From Voacanga thouarsii (lineage: Eukaryota; Streptophyta; Magnoliopsida; Gentianales; Apocynaceae), in NCBI GenBank assembly GCA_026120185.1, contig JANUWF010002022.1, forward strand, positions 1,410,001 through 1,474,000: 64,000 nucleotides of DNA, written 5' to 3'. Below are positions 14,635 through 26,252 of this stretch, one piece after another; position 1 is the first letter of the stretch, and every line of letters begins with the position of its first letter. A program made the position numbers and the translations under genes. The notes beneath the pieces are model-generated. The model saw nothing but the letters and a program-made list of their open reading frames with translations. It was not told the DNA's origin and did no database searches.

Positions 14635-14937
14635 TGAGACATTGTCCTCTATGGCCAAACATGCAACAATGACAGCAAAGTCAAGAAGACCAAAATAAAT
14701 AAAGAAGAAGAAAGAAGAGAAGAAAATGCTTCTATTACACATTAGGTCCAACATGTGTGAATCTACCACAAGGAATAGTCATTAGAGAAGTCACAAGGTA
14801 CCCAACTTAAAAGAAGCAAAAACAAAAACCATAAAACTAGAAAAAGAAAGAAAAAGAAAAGAAAAGAAAAGAAAAATAGTGAAAATAAAATGAAGTTAAA
14901 AGGACTAAAGGAAAATCATGAATCGTAGAGGGTAACA

Positions 14938-15172
14938 TCGAGATGCTCTAAAATGCTAAGGACTTCACTCAAATATGGTTTCAATCAACTTCCATTTATC
15001 TTAAAGATCCCCTTAGTTGGATAAGAAACCTCAATAACTCCAAAGGGATAAACTCGATGTATCTCATACGGCCCCAACCATCTGGACTTCAACTTACTCG
15101 AAAAAAGTTGAAGCCTAGAATTAAACACTGACACTTTATCTCATTCTTGAAACTTGTGAAGGGAACGAATAT
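14938..15172 (-). pseudogene. Athila-like integrase C-terminus (distal half)
   Basis: The minus strand encodes the typical end of Athila-type integrase. The motifs are a SRL.LF..KLKSRWLGPYEI-like block, then FGVIEVSYP, then GIFKINGS. It is the continuation of the integrase at 20391-21600, separated from it by the Tekay-like insertion. If the insertion and one AATAT are removed, the sequence context continues. Stops are present. Confidence 0.7.
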
Positions 15173-18100
15173 TCTAACACCCTACAACTATAGGGGCCAA
15201 ATAGTTGCGGATGTTGCCCTGTCATAATGACAAGAGGTTTTTATAAAGGTACAATTTAATAAATAATAAACACAGAGACTCAATAGTTCCAAAAGAAATT
15301 ATATCATATACTTTAAATATTTGCTTACAGAATCTATGGCTACAAAGTCTCTTGGATCTAAAACCAAATGATAGTAAGGTAAAATACCTCAACTAACTTC
15401 TTTGGGTATTGCCTTTATACAAATCCAGGTACTCACAAAAGTCTGCTTGAAAAGTATGGATAAAATTTGTGTGAGATATAATCTATCTCAATAACTCCCG
15501 TAGCATGCTGTGAGAAGTTTTAATAATATTGTGGTTGCGATACATGATTAAAATTTTTGGAACGGTAAAAAGAATCACTATTTCTTGTTTAAGAATTATC
15601 TATAGTGAAACCATTGAAGTGTTACTCTTTTCTTCAGGAAAATAGATTCTCACCACTAAAACATGGTGAATAATATAAGCTTTAGGCTTCTAATAAAAAA
15701 CCATTCTGTATTTTCAAAATATGTTTAAGTATCCAAAATTCTGCATTGCTATTTCATTTGGAAAGAATATTATTCCAACCGTTATTGCCATAATGGCCCA
15801 TTCAAGATTTACAATATCACATAATTAATAAATATGAATAATCTAGTGCGTACACTGCGATTATACATATGATAACCATCGTCATGGTCTGCCACACTAG
15901 TCCGGGTGTCCCATGCCCGTCCCTCTATTTTCACTTTAGATAACGGGTGCTAGCTAAGGACGACTAAACAACAAATACTGGCACACCGTGAAATAAGAGA
16001 CAACAGTCAGGAGGTGCACACCAACTGGACCACATTCTCAAACCCACGTAAGTTAGTACAGGTGTAAAGTCCCTTTGAGTACTCAAGAATCACATCACAT
16101 CACATTAGAGATTATTGCAATGTCTCAGCATTTCCACAGCCTAATCAATTCCAAAATATTTCCATTTTGAAGATATTTTTTTTTCCCAAAATGACTTTGA
16201 ATACGAACACAAATAATTTCGGTCCGTTCCAATATTTCATAAAATCATATTCTCATGAAGTGCAATCATAAGTTGTTGAATGAAATTCATGCCAGGTTTC
16301 CAAATTATTTCATTACATGGGTATGACTTCTCAAAATAAAGCATGCTTAAATAGTGCATAATCATTTATGCTTGCAAATGTTTCATAATATTTTCAAAAA
16401 GATAAGCTAGCAGGCTTTATAATGTTTTTCTCATAAAAGAGCTTTATTAATAACATTGTATGGATGTGGGGAAATAACTCGAATAGCTTATCATTTAGCA
16501 AGATAAATATTCGCTAAGTCGTCACCAATGTTTAACAATGAATGGCCTACAGTAATGAACATTCATAATGTATTTAGTATTCTATACTTGCCGACAACAA
16601 TATACATATGGCCAAATATATAGTCATATAAGTATATCACTTCATTTCTATTTCATTCCACACTTGAAATGAAATATAATCCTTGCATGCTTGTGATCTA
16701 TTTCATTATTTCCTCTTATTCACAATAATATACTGTCTTCAGATGCCCAATTAACTTCTCATTCATCCATGAACATAAATAAAATCACTTCATGAATTTA
16801 TTTGTTCTTTAATGAAAACTCTGCAATTTCTAGCTATGGCACATCATCTTGTTTTGCTCATAACTTTCAATCCACATGCTCAAATTATGTCAAATTTATT
16901 CCAAAATTCCCTCAAGAGATTCGTTAATGATTTCCAATTCATGAACCACTGATTTCCCTTATCATTTCATTCACTTTTGCTTATAATATCTCAGCTTTCC
17001 AATCCCCTCACTATTTTGCCAGCATGTGGTATTTTCAACATAACATTTTATTCACAACTCCAAATTGGGTAAAATTGGTTCCAAAATAATCCTAAGACAT
17101 TTAGCTACAAGATTCAGGTCATGGGGTTCCATAACAACAAGCCAATTTGTACAGTTTACTCAATCTTCAAAGCTGCTCGGAAATTGTTCAAAACAGAATT
17201 TCTGTTTTTGCTTCCTTTCTTCACACCATCTATTCCACATTAATCCTAACAACTGTATAACACTTAAACCATCTTAAATTTCATCATAATGGCCTTTAAT
17301 TCTCTGATTTTCTGAGATATTTAGCCCAGCAAAGTCATATTTTCCAACATCAAGTTCAACAAGTGCAAACAACAACATTAACAATTCATTTTCTTCAACA
17401 ATTAATTCCATCTTTCCTTTCCATTTCTTACACCTTTTATAGCCATGAACAACCACCCAAAACACCTTCATATACCTTATAAAACATAGTATATAAACCA
17501 TCAAACAAATCGGCACACATGTACGCACACCAATCTTCACCAAACATAGAAATCATGCTAGACAAATTCACAACTTCCATATTTTCCCAACAATATTATA
17601 CCATAATAATCCATGAAATGAAATCTACAATTTAATTCATGAAACATAGCTTTTTACCTTGTGTATGACACCTTCTAGCTTGATTTTGCTACAAGATTAC
17701 CCAAGAACACCAAGGACACATACTTCTCTCTCTCTTTTCTAATTTTCCCTAATTTTTCTCAGCTTTTTCTCTTATTTTCTCTCTTTTTCTTTTCTCTTCT
17801 TTCCTCCCTTATAGCTGCATGAAATCTGGCTGTGTTCACAGCATTTCCACCGCCATTTGTTCATCAAAATTGTGACCAAATTGGTCCCATATTATGGCTA
17901 ACTTTACACATGTCATTTTCTCAAATTTCCACCATTTTCCATATTATTTCTTAAGCTTATTCAATAGGCTTTTCCAATTACATAATCTCATAAATATTTC
18001 ACTCCTCTAATGGTGTTTTGACACTTGTTTCCATCTAACAATCATGTTATGCCGCTTGTCTCAATTTCAACTGCATTTTAGAATTTTCCTTAGAAAATAA

Positions 18101-18567
18101 CTGTAATTTGGATCCGTATCGGGAAAATATTTTATTCCACTAATGAAATCTATAAATTTCACTGAATTCAATAATTGGAATCAAAATTCTCAGTTCTATT
18201 CAAATTGTAGTCAAAATTCCTGATTGTTGTCAAAATAACAAAAAGGCCCTTAATACCTCCAATTAGCTTAATTTATACCAAAATACTCGTCTCATCATAT
18301 TGATCAATTTTTGTTCTTAATGTACCCTTAAATTCGCATTCTACTAAAATTAGTCGCAATCTGAAGATTTAGTCTACGGGTTGAACAAATCCAAAAATTC
18401 CATCTAAGTCCCCATAATTTTAAAATTCCAATAATACCCCTAAATATTTTTGTCACACCAAAATGTTCAGTTCATTAAATTGAACATTCTTGTTCTGAGC
18501 TTTCATACAAATACTCATTCCATACAAAGTAATCACTAGTCAAAATGCACAACAGAAGGATGTTATA
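15173..18567 (-). repeat. 3' LTR of the nested Tekay-like element
   Basis: A 3.4 kb LTR. Its terminal tract GGGCAACATCC ... GTAGGGTGTTAGA is homologous to the LTR end at 11171. The first 528 nt on the minus strand (18567-18040) are repeated at 20390-19877, which identifies the second LTR copy. The start has decayed from TGTAACATC to TATAACATC. Open frames inside (17065-17543) match nothing I recognise. Confidence 0.8.
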
Positions 18568-18773
18568 GTCTCCCCTCCTTTAAGGAATTTTGTCTTCAAA
18601 ATTTGAATCTCTTTGCAGTTTTGTAGAAAATTCCAATTGATGTACTACACTTCCGATCCATTCCATGATTAGAAAAGGTATAATGTACCGAGGCATTAAT
18701 TTCTTCTGAATATAGAGGTATTTGGCACTTTCTTCCATATAAAGCTTCAAATAGGACCATTCCTTTTGTCATC
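18568..18773 (-). pseudogene. Chromovirus integrase scrap
   Basis: The minus strand encodes LFEALYGRKCQIP near 18770-18720, the box that precedes the integrase C-terminal domain, with further chromovirus-like fragments. It lies next to a purine tract (18568-18583) and the LTR. Only about 200 nt remain. Confidence 0.7.
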
Positions 18774-19876
18774 TGATAGGGCCTAAATTAGTCATGTTTT
18801 CTCTAGTTATTTGAGGCTATGTTGTGATACATTCTGTTCAATAACTAGTCATATTCTTCCATATTTGAGATTTTACCCTTGGAAAGGTATTTGTGCATTA
18901 TTTCAGTTTTTATGGGTAAAACAAAGCAAAAACGTCGAAAAAATAGAACAGAGGCGGCGCCAGACAGGCCAGAGGAAGTGGCATCGGCCCCGTACTGTTG
19001 GCATGAACTTTAAGGTGATAGAAAAAATCAATAAAATGCCCATAACATAACCGAACTGGCGTCGGCTCTAGCAGCCAAGGCAGTGTCAGCTATACTCTGG
19101 AAAATGTTGCATGGAAATCATGAAAAAATTGACAAACAATGGAAGAAACAGAACACAACCGACGTCGACTGTGTCCTGAAGATAAGACGGAACTTTGATT
19201 TTTACACGCAATTTTTCATAATCTACAAAATTTTAGTATCTTCGTACTTCTACTCAGCCACGAACCCTACACTAACGAATTTAGGCACCTATAAATAGAT
19301 GGAAAACATAAGAGAAAAGGGTGGAATTCATGGATCATAACAGAAAATCACTTAAATCAAGGTAGAATTCCACCAAGTCAAGGAGGATTGTGCAAGAAGG
19401 TCTTCAAAGGAAGAAGAAGGAAGCTTGTCTATGAGTGCTTTCTTTTACTTTATTTTCTTTTTCTTGAATGATGATGTATTAATTGTTTTATTGTAATTTA
19501 ACATTGTTTTAGGTATTCTTGATTTTTGGAGTTATTTAATCCTTTGATTAATTGATTGTTCTTCTTGGTATTTAATTACTTATGCTTATTACGAGATTAG
19601 TTGGTTGCTTCTCTCCATTAACTTACTGGACCAAGGGGGTTAACTGCAAAGAACTGATCATTAAAGGTTAATTGATGTCTGCCGAGACCAATGATTCATT
19701 GATTAATTTCATGTTTTAAATTTGTCGTGACCAAGGGAATTTAATTAAGAATTGTATTTAATGCATCTTTTGGATGAATTAGTTGAGATGAGACCAAGTA
19801 ATTCTAATTTATCTAGAAGATAGTTATTTCATGGATTGACCAAAGAAGTGAATCTACCTAAATCCTTCATGATTCC
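18774..19876 (+). repeat. Athila-like LTR fragment (5' two thirds)
   Basis: It starts TGATAGGGCCTAAATTAG, like the family LTR starts. A GGCGGCGCCAGAC cluster lies at 18953, a CTATAAATAG box at 19289-19298, and the GCTTGTCTATGAGTGC block at 19423. It ends mid-LTR at TCATGATTCC, joined abruptly to Tekay-like LTR sequence. This points to insertion followed by deletion or unequal recombination. Confidence 0.75.
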
Positions 19877-20390
19877 AATCATGTTATGCCACTTGTCTCA
19901 ATTTCAACTACATTTTAGAATTTTCCTTAGAAAATAACTGTAATTTTGGTCCGTATCGGTAAAATATTTTATTCCACCAATGGAATCTATAAATTTCACT
20001 GAATTCAATAATGGGAATCAAAATTCTCAATTCTTTCCAAATTGAAATAAAAAATCTGGATAGCTATCAAAATTACGAAAACGCTCTTGATACCTCTGAT
20101 AGCTCAATTTATACCAAAATACTCGTCTTATCACACTGATCAATTTTGTTGTTAATGTACCCTTAAATTCTCATTTTACTAAATGTAGTCACAATATGAA
20201 GATTTAGGGTACGGATGGAACAAATTCAAAAAATCTATCTAGGTCTCCATAATTTTAAATTTTCAATAATACCCATAAATATGTTTTTTCGCACCAAAAC
20301 GTTCAGTTCATTAAACTGTGAACTTTCATACAAATAATCATTTCATAAAAAGTAATCACCAGTCAAAGTGCGCAAAAGAGAGATGTTACA
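19877..20390 (-). repeat. 5' LTR fragment of the nested Tekay-like element
   Basis: About 514 nt that are the second copy of 18040-18567. The LTR start TGTAACATC abuts the AATAT duplication at 20391. The rest of this LTR is deleted. Confidence 0.8.
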
Positions 20391-21600
20391 AATATGCCTA
20401 CCATGTCAACGTTTCATCTTATCTTTGTAAATTTACAAATTATGGTAGGCATCATTACGCCACTCCTGCAACTTATTCACTTGAAGCAATCTTTGTTGTC
20501 CTGTAGGGTGAAGGTCAAAATTGACAAGTTTAATTGCCCAATGAGCCTTATGTTAAACTTCCACTGATAGATAACAAAATTTCCCATACACCAATCGATA
20601 GGGGGTTGTACCAATTGGAATTTTGAAAGCCTTCCTATAAGGCCAAAAAGTATAATCTAGATTGAAACTCCAATCCTTTCTTGTATGATTAACTACTTTT
20701 TCCAAAATTCTTTTTAACTCTCTATTAGCCACTAGTTTGAGAGTGATAGGGAGTAGCAAACCAATGAATTTTATCCAATTAGGTATTATAAAAATATGTT
20801 CCCCTATCATTAATGAGTACCTTAGGTACACCAAAACGTGTGAAAAGTGTTCTAAGAATTCAGATTACAACCCGAGCATTATTAGTAAGCAAGGTTTGCG
20901 CCTCAACCCACTTAGATACATACTCAACCACAACTAAGATATATTTGTTACCCAAAGAATTAGGGAAAGGGCCCATGAAATCAATCCCCCAATAATAAAA
21001 AAATTCAGAAGCTTGAAAATTTTGTAATGGCATCTCTTTAGATTTAGAAACATTACCTGCACATTGATACCTATCACAATTTTGAACAAACCTATGAGAG
21101 TCCTTAAAGAGTGTTGTCTAATAAAATCCGGACTCAAATACCTTTCTTACTGTGTTGTTAGCTTGGTAGTGGCCTCCCGTGGGTCCTTCATGATAATGTT
21201 CCGAAATATCTATACTTTTTGTAGAATCCACATATCTTCGAATGATTTGAACCGCACAACTCTTGAACAAGTAAGGATCTTCCCAAAAGTAATCCTTTAC
21301 TTCGGAGAGGAATTTCTTCTTTTGTTGCATCGTGAAATCCTCTAGAACAATTCCTACAACCAAGTAAGTAGCAAAATCCACATACTAAGGTGTTTGAGAA
21401 ATCTCACCATCAATAAGTGGAAGTCGTTCATCTAGGAAGGTGTTACTTACGTCCCCTTCAGCCAATGGTACTAAGTTGGGATTTTCCAACCTAGATAAGT
21501 GATCTGCAGCCAAATTTTGAACTCCCTTTTTATCCCTAATCTCCAAGTCGAATTTCACTTCGTAATGTAATGGCAGCTAGTTCGTGTTATGTTTCTACCC
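20391..21600 (-). pseudogene. Athila-like pol remnant: RNase H end and integrase
   Basis: Reading from 21600 down, the minus strand shows the RNase H tail (VQNLAADHLSRLENP), then QQKKKFLSEVKDYFWEDPYL, then a zinc-binding-like region (EHYHEGPTGGH) near 21200. Next comes a [13 protein letters not shown] core around 20990, then RKDWSFNLDYTFWPYRKAFK and IGTTPYRLVYGKFC near 20640-20560. These are hallmark strings of Athila/Tat pol. Frames shift several times. The RT and protease that should precede RNase H are deleted. It continues at 15172 beyond the nested insertion. Confidence 0.85.
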
Positions 21601-21640
21601 CTAATTGTGATTTTATCACTAGGTCCATTAAAAACCAGAT

Positions 21641-21823
21641 TCACCTTTTCATATTTCGAATCATGTCCTCAAATTTTGCCAATGTGTCATATATTTCGTG
21701 AAAGCTTTTGGTTACATGGGTAACAAATTTTCCTAATACCCCTTCTAAGATAATGGAGTTGGATGGTCGAAATGTCATCTCTTGAGATTTGTTAGGATAC
21801 TGTCCTATGTTCCAATTGGCCAT
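21641..21823 (-). pseudogene. Athila-like gag fragment
   Basis: A 60-codon frame containing LEGVLGKFVTHVTKSFHEIY and FEDMIRNMKR. This corresponds to the gag segment just before the NLE..IGQLAK motif and is the same region as 28104-28316 of the plus-strand relative. It is joined almost directly to RNase H, so about 3 kb of gag-protease-RT was lost by deletion. It is short, and the call relies on position plus similarity to the sibling. Confidence 0.5.
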
Positions 21824-22031
21824 CTTTCCTACATAACGTAGATTGTTAGTATCGTATATATACCTATTACAATATTAAATCAAGTTAGTTAGTTACGATA
21901 CATGTAGACATACAATAAGATATGGAACTTATTCATACAAGGAACATATATACATATTCACATATTTACATATAGACATTTAAATATATAAATATAGTTA
22001 AATTAACAAAATCCAAGTTTTCATGGTATTG

Positions 22032-22050
22032 TTCCCTAGCAATGGTGCCA
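22032..22050 (-). other. Primer-binding site (tRNA-Asp type)
   Basis: The minus strand reads TGGCACCATTGCTAGGGAA a few nt after the 5' LTR end. The plant tRNA-Asp complement used by Athila-type elements is TGGCGCCGTTGCCGGGGA. The differences are mainly transitions typical of methylation decay. 21824-22031 is an A/T-rich leader without genes, similar to 57120-57240. Confidence 0.7.
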
Positions 22051-22056
22051 AAAACT

Positions 22057-23437
22057 TAACGTGCAAAATTTTGGTGTATAAAAATCATTAAATTTAAATC
22101 TATCCCCTAGCCAAGTTTTAATTAAAACATTGATCCCAAAATACACATGTGAACAAGTATACTCATCGCAAAAATAGTATAGGGAATTAACGAGTATCGA
22201 TCCTTAAAGGAACAAGTACATACTAATCACTTTTAATTCATTGTTTAACCAACCAACTAAAGTGATAAGATAGTAAAAAGAAAAATAAAGAAATATGTAT
22301 AACTTAAGGATGTGAAAATATGCAATTTAGAAAATTATTCTAGAACACATGATAATGAATAATCTAGTAATTATCTCAACTAATCACCATCTTGCCATAA
22401 TGAAAGATTATAAAGTAAAATTCAATCATTTCCCAAATCATGAATCCACATGTATAGACTCCACTTCTTTCTCAATCTATGAAATCACTATCTTTTGATT
22501 AAATTAACAAATTTCCCAATCAAATCAACATAACCAAAACATGCATTAAACACAATTCCTCATAAACATGAAATTAGCTAATGAATCTATGCTCTAGGCA
22601 AAATCAACTAATCTATGACCACTTTAGTTTATTAATTTTAACTTCGTTTCCTAAGTCCATTAATATTTAACAAATACGAAATCACTGCAATGAACTCCTA
22701 AGATCGTTTTCCAAGTCAATTAGAAGAAACTGCATTATTAACCAAAGATAACAAATAATCAAATACCAAGGATGATAGAAAATTTATCAAATAACTAAAT
22801 TAACACAAAATCATGAATCCCAAAATAATATAAAATTATAATAAAAATATTGAATACATCATTGTTTAAGAACAAGAAAACAAAGGTAAATGAAAGTACT
22901 CATAGACAAGCCTCGTTCTTCTACTATGAAGACTCTCTTGAACAACTCTCCTTGAATGGTGAATCTCTCATTCTTTGAGTGATTGGAAGTTTTGATTTTG
23001 GATTCACTACTTTTCTCTTATGTTTTCTCTTGATTTTATAGGCTTTTTTGATGCTAAATTTCATTGCTTGAGAAGTCTTGGCTGAGTAGGATTTAAAAAA
23101 TGCCAAAATATTTAGAAAATTACTAACTTTAAAATTTTCACCTCTATGGAGCAGACCTAGTGCTGGATCTAGTCACCCCCACCTGGCGCCAGGTGTGTTT
23201 TGTTTTTCCTCCTAGAAATGATGTTTTCTCTGCTCAGCTAGAGTGGACCTGGCGCCAGTTCCATTATGAAATTTATTCACTTTTTGCTCGAAATCAACTA
23301 AATTTGCACAAATTTGTCAAAAACACTTTCTACAAGAAAATTTTCAAATAGGAAGGAATATGCCAAGTTGTTACATCAAAAGTGTCTTAATTTGGCCTCA
23401 AATAACAGGAAAATAGTGATTATTTTTGTTCCTATCA
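22057..23437 (-). repeat. 5' LTR of the 12184-23437 Athila-like element
   Basis: It starts TGATAGGAAC at 23437 and ends near 22057, with the primer site adjacent. A TATAAAA box lies at 23040-23034 and GGCGCC-type motifs at 23160-23260. It is colinear with 12184-13578. Confidence 0.85.
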
Positions 23438-23732
23438 ATATTTCATGAAGATCTAAGTTAATTTGTAACAATTCATAAGCTATTTTATGACAAAATTAAT
23501 TGTTAGAAAAGTGTAGCTATAATATGATTTTTTTTTTTGAGTCACTACACATTTTTTATTAATTTGTAACAAAAATATTCATATCGTCACCGTATGTCTT
23601 TAGCGATGGTGCAAAATTGATGATCAACATGATGATAAAAAAAATCATCATAAAAGATTATGTATAAAGAAAAGTAAATACTATATGACATCAATAAGTG
23701 TGCCACTAATCATCAATTTTGGTGTGGGGGAG
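23438..23732. repeat. Right part of the split repeat unit
   Basis: This resumes the ~120 bp repeat interrupted at 12183 (AACAATTCATAAGCTATTTTATGAC). It then has GAGTCACTACAC and CGTCACCGTATG words, and ends in a purine tract GGTGTGGGGGAG before the next LTR. No coding frame is recognisable. A CACTA-type origin is possible but unproven. Confidence 0.4.
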
Positions 23733-25242
23733 TGATGAGTGTTTATTATTGTTGTATTTCTTAGTCATTTTGTGTTAGATTGTATTGAGTTTTTTTATTA
23801 GATAACAACTTATTTCCCTCGTTTTTGCCTTGTTTTGTGTAGAATACAAAGGTAAAAGATAGATTGGTGAAACAAGGCAAATCAGAACCAAAAAAAAAAA
23901 AAAGGCACCAATTAGGAGCTATATAGGCTCCAATCCTTTTTCAACAGGAGCTGGTTAATCTTCATAATAGGTGTCAGTTCGAAATAAAGAGTATATGAGC
24001 AAAAGTAGTAAGAACAACCAGCACTAGAGAGAAAAGTAACAAGCATTAGTTATGAGCGAGAATTCAAGATTTTCAAGAAAATTTTCTTAACCAGTGCCAA
24101 TCAAGTATTACAATAGGAGCTAGTTCATGTAAAAAATTCTTACTATTCAGTAGATTTCAAGGGTTTTCGAGCTTCAATATAAATCGCTCCTCTTCTGTTA
24201 TTTCAAATTCAAAATTAGAAGGGGAAGAGCAACCTCTAAACCCTAGAACTCCAAAAAGATCTGCAAGGAAAGGATCCAAGCTATCTTTGAAAAGGATAGG
24301 GCATCTTCACGAAGGAGTTTCAAGAAAAAGAAAAGGACAACTTGCCTAAGGGTTTATCTTCTCTTCTCTTATATTTCTTACTTTGATTTTGTTTGGGCAT
24401 TCATGATTTTTGAGGTATTTAAAGGGTTGAACCCTTATATTTGTTGAATCTTGTCTTTTATTTTTGGTTTATTAAAATTTATTTTGGTATTCAATCACTT
24501 GATTTGAGTTGGGTTATTGATTTCTGAGTTTTTCTTGGTCCTAATGAATTCGAGGGATGAAGTAAGGATTGAGAGGTCCGATTAGTTGATTTTACCCTAT
24601 GGGTTCACCTTTGATTAACTTGAGAAAGAGGTTGAGGGTAAAAAACTAGGTGATTGAAGGGTTATGAGATGGCTTAGAGATAGCAACACCATTTTCTCTA
24701 AATTAAGAATGGGTAATTAATCATAATACTTTTTTTATTTGATTTGTAAAATAGAAATACCCACTAATTAGGTTAAAGATAGGAAACTCATAACTCGAGA
24801 GAGTGTAGATTTTAACTTAGATTATCCAATTGGTACCAATTTAGATTATTAATATGCCTATCTCGTTATTTGATGTTAGCTTGATAATAGGGTATGCCTT
24901 CTAATTGCATGACCTATCCCTTTCCTTCTTATTTGGGTATTTGGTGATCTTTGGGGAATTCTTGGGTGTACTTAGGTTGGTTGATCCTTTTGTCAATTCG
25001 GAATCTTTTAATTAGAATGATTAGCCAAATAATGAAATGAGAGCATAGTAAAAGTACTTGCTACCTTATTTGAGGGATATGATAATTGCAAACTAGAACT
25101 TTATATTACAAGATAGGTATACTTGCCCATATGTATGTTTGGTGAGTGATTTTTGGTATTTTAGATTAAAACATTATTAATTTTGCGTAGCTTATTGTCA
25201 CTTTTTCCTATGCACAAGTATATGTACACAAAGCGTATATCA
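23733..25242 (+). repeat. LTR of a second Athila/Tat-type family (3' LTR or solo)
   Basis: A TGATGAGTG ... GCGTATATCA segment of about 1.5 kb, preceded by GGTGTGGGGGAG, a convincing polypurine tract. It has a TATAAAT box near 24178 and a leader with AAACCCTAGAACTCC. Its mid-region (TTGATTTGAGTTGGG...GATTAGTTGATTTTACC) shares organisation, though little sequence, with the main Athila-like family. No target duplication is evident (GGGAG left, AAAGT right). The internal region is missing. The right end is approximate. Confidence 0.55.
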
Positions 25243-25509
25243 AAAGTCCTCTATTTTTCCATCTTGGTAAACATTCTAATTGGATGGTTTACATTATATA
25301 GAACATTACCTACTCTAAACTGATTCAAGGTTAAACATTACAAGGGCATACAATGGGCAAAAAACTTATTTAGCTCAATCTTTTTATAAGCAGTCTTAAT
25401 GTCTTGATAAGATGAATCCCTCGACATGCACAGAATCTCACAGTGATCATTCCTTAATGCCCCAGCCGATGACCCCTCCATCTTCGAACTTGCCATTCCC
25501 CTTTATATT

Positions 25510-25640
25510 GACTCTATATAAACACCTTCCTTTGCGCCTTTCCTTCCTCAAACTTCGTCTCTCTCCTCTTATTGCCTAAATCTCAAACATAAACATTACA
25601 ATGGAGGGGAAAAAAAACAAAATTACAAAACAACTCTAAA
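25510..25640 (+). promoter_or_regulatory. Plant-promoter-like segment with an aborted short ORF
   Basis: CTCTATATAAACACC (near 25514) is a good TATA box. A CT-rich leader (CTTCGTCTCTCTCCTC) follows, then ACAATG at about 25599. The ATG opens only about a dozen codons (MEGKKNKITKQL) before TAA. The arrangement is what a small plant gene's 5' end looks like, but no continuing coding frame follows. A decayed gene start is the likeliest reading, and chance is possible. Confidence 0.35.
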
Positions 25641-26231
25641 GAACCAAAATTTTAAAACAAAAATCTTTTAAAAAAAAAATACCACTGTTGTCATACGATG
25701 CGTAGTCCACTCTAGCAGCTTTTGAATAGAAGTTATGACATAATGAGATGAATCACAATTTAAAGCTATGGTATAACCCGACACCTGCCTTGTTCAAAGA
25801 CATGGTGAATCAAAAAGCTTGAAACCAAATTCGCTGAAAGCGAAGAGGAGTTGGGGTTTAGAAATGTAATCTAATGGAATAAGCAATTTGCAAGAGTGAA
25901 AAATAGGGAGGGCAATCATTACTGGCCATCATTAAATCAAAATATTGATAATTAATTGAAAATTTTAAAATATTGAAAAATAACTAAATTATCCGTAATG
26001 ACTAAACAAATTTTAGACTTCAAAAACGTTATTAAAAAATTTGATGAGATCTGAATCATCACAATTAAATTCCTATGAAACATGACAAAAAATTGTCATA
26101 TTCTCATGTAACCTTTTTTAGATGCTATCCAGTTGTGCATATGACCAACCAATATTGGCAAACATAAACCCTGTTATTTGTAACAATAATATAATTCTAA
26201 TTTAAGATATTTCATTACTATAAAATATATT

Positions 26232-26252
26232 TGGGGGGGAGGGGGGGAGGGT
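26232..26252 (+). other. G-rich tract with quadruplex potential
   Basis: A run of seven or more G, then A, seven G, A, and GGG, in an AT-rich setting. It contains enough G-runs for an intramolecular quadruplex. No purine-tract-plus-LTR context was found next to it. Confidence 0.5.

Larger units (their letters stand above)
15173..20390 (-). mobile_element. Tekay-like retrotransposon remnant nested in the Athila-like integrase
   Basis: It is bounded by perfect 5 bp direct repeats AATAT (15168-15172 and 20391-20395). On the minus strand the element begins TGTAACATC at 20390 and ends GTAGGGTGTTAGA at 15173. It keeps a full 3' LTR (15173-18567), about 200 nt of integrase (18568-18773), and only the first ~514 nt of its 5' LTR (19877-20390). 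An Athila-like LTR piece lies between. All of gag and almost all of pol are deleted. It inserted into the Athila-like element after the latter was in place. Confidence 0.85.
12184..23437 (-). mobile_element. Athila-like Ty3/gypsy retrotransposon, split by a later insertion
   Basis: Two LTRs of matching length (12184-13578 and 22057-23437; 1.38-1.40 kb) with TGAT...ATCA ends flank an internal region on the minus strand. The flanking 5-mers are ATATC (12179-12183) and ATATT (23438-23442), a 4 of 5 match as expected for an old target duplication. The older ~120 bp repeat resumes on the far side. The order on the minus strand is 5' LTR, tRNA-Asp-type primer site, a gag piece, RNase H end and integrase, then the 3' non-coding part and 3' LTR. 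Most of gag, protease and RT are deleted. A Tekay-like element (15173-20390) interrupts the integrase. It is non-functional. Confidence 0.85.

Noticed and set aside
25599..25637. Start of a MADS-type gene (MEGKK... beginning)
   Set aside because: Only about 12 codons before a stop and no DNA-binding core downstream; the resemblance is too short to name a family.
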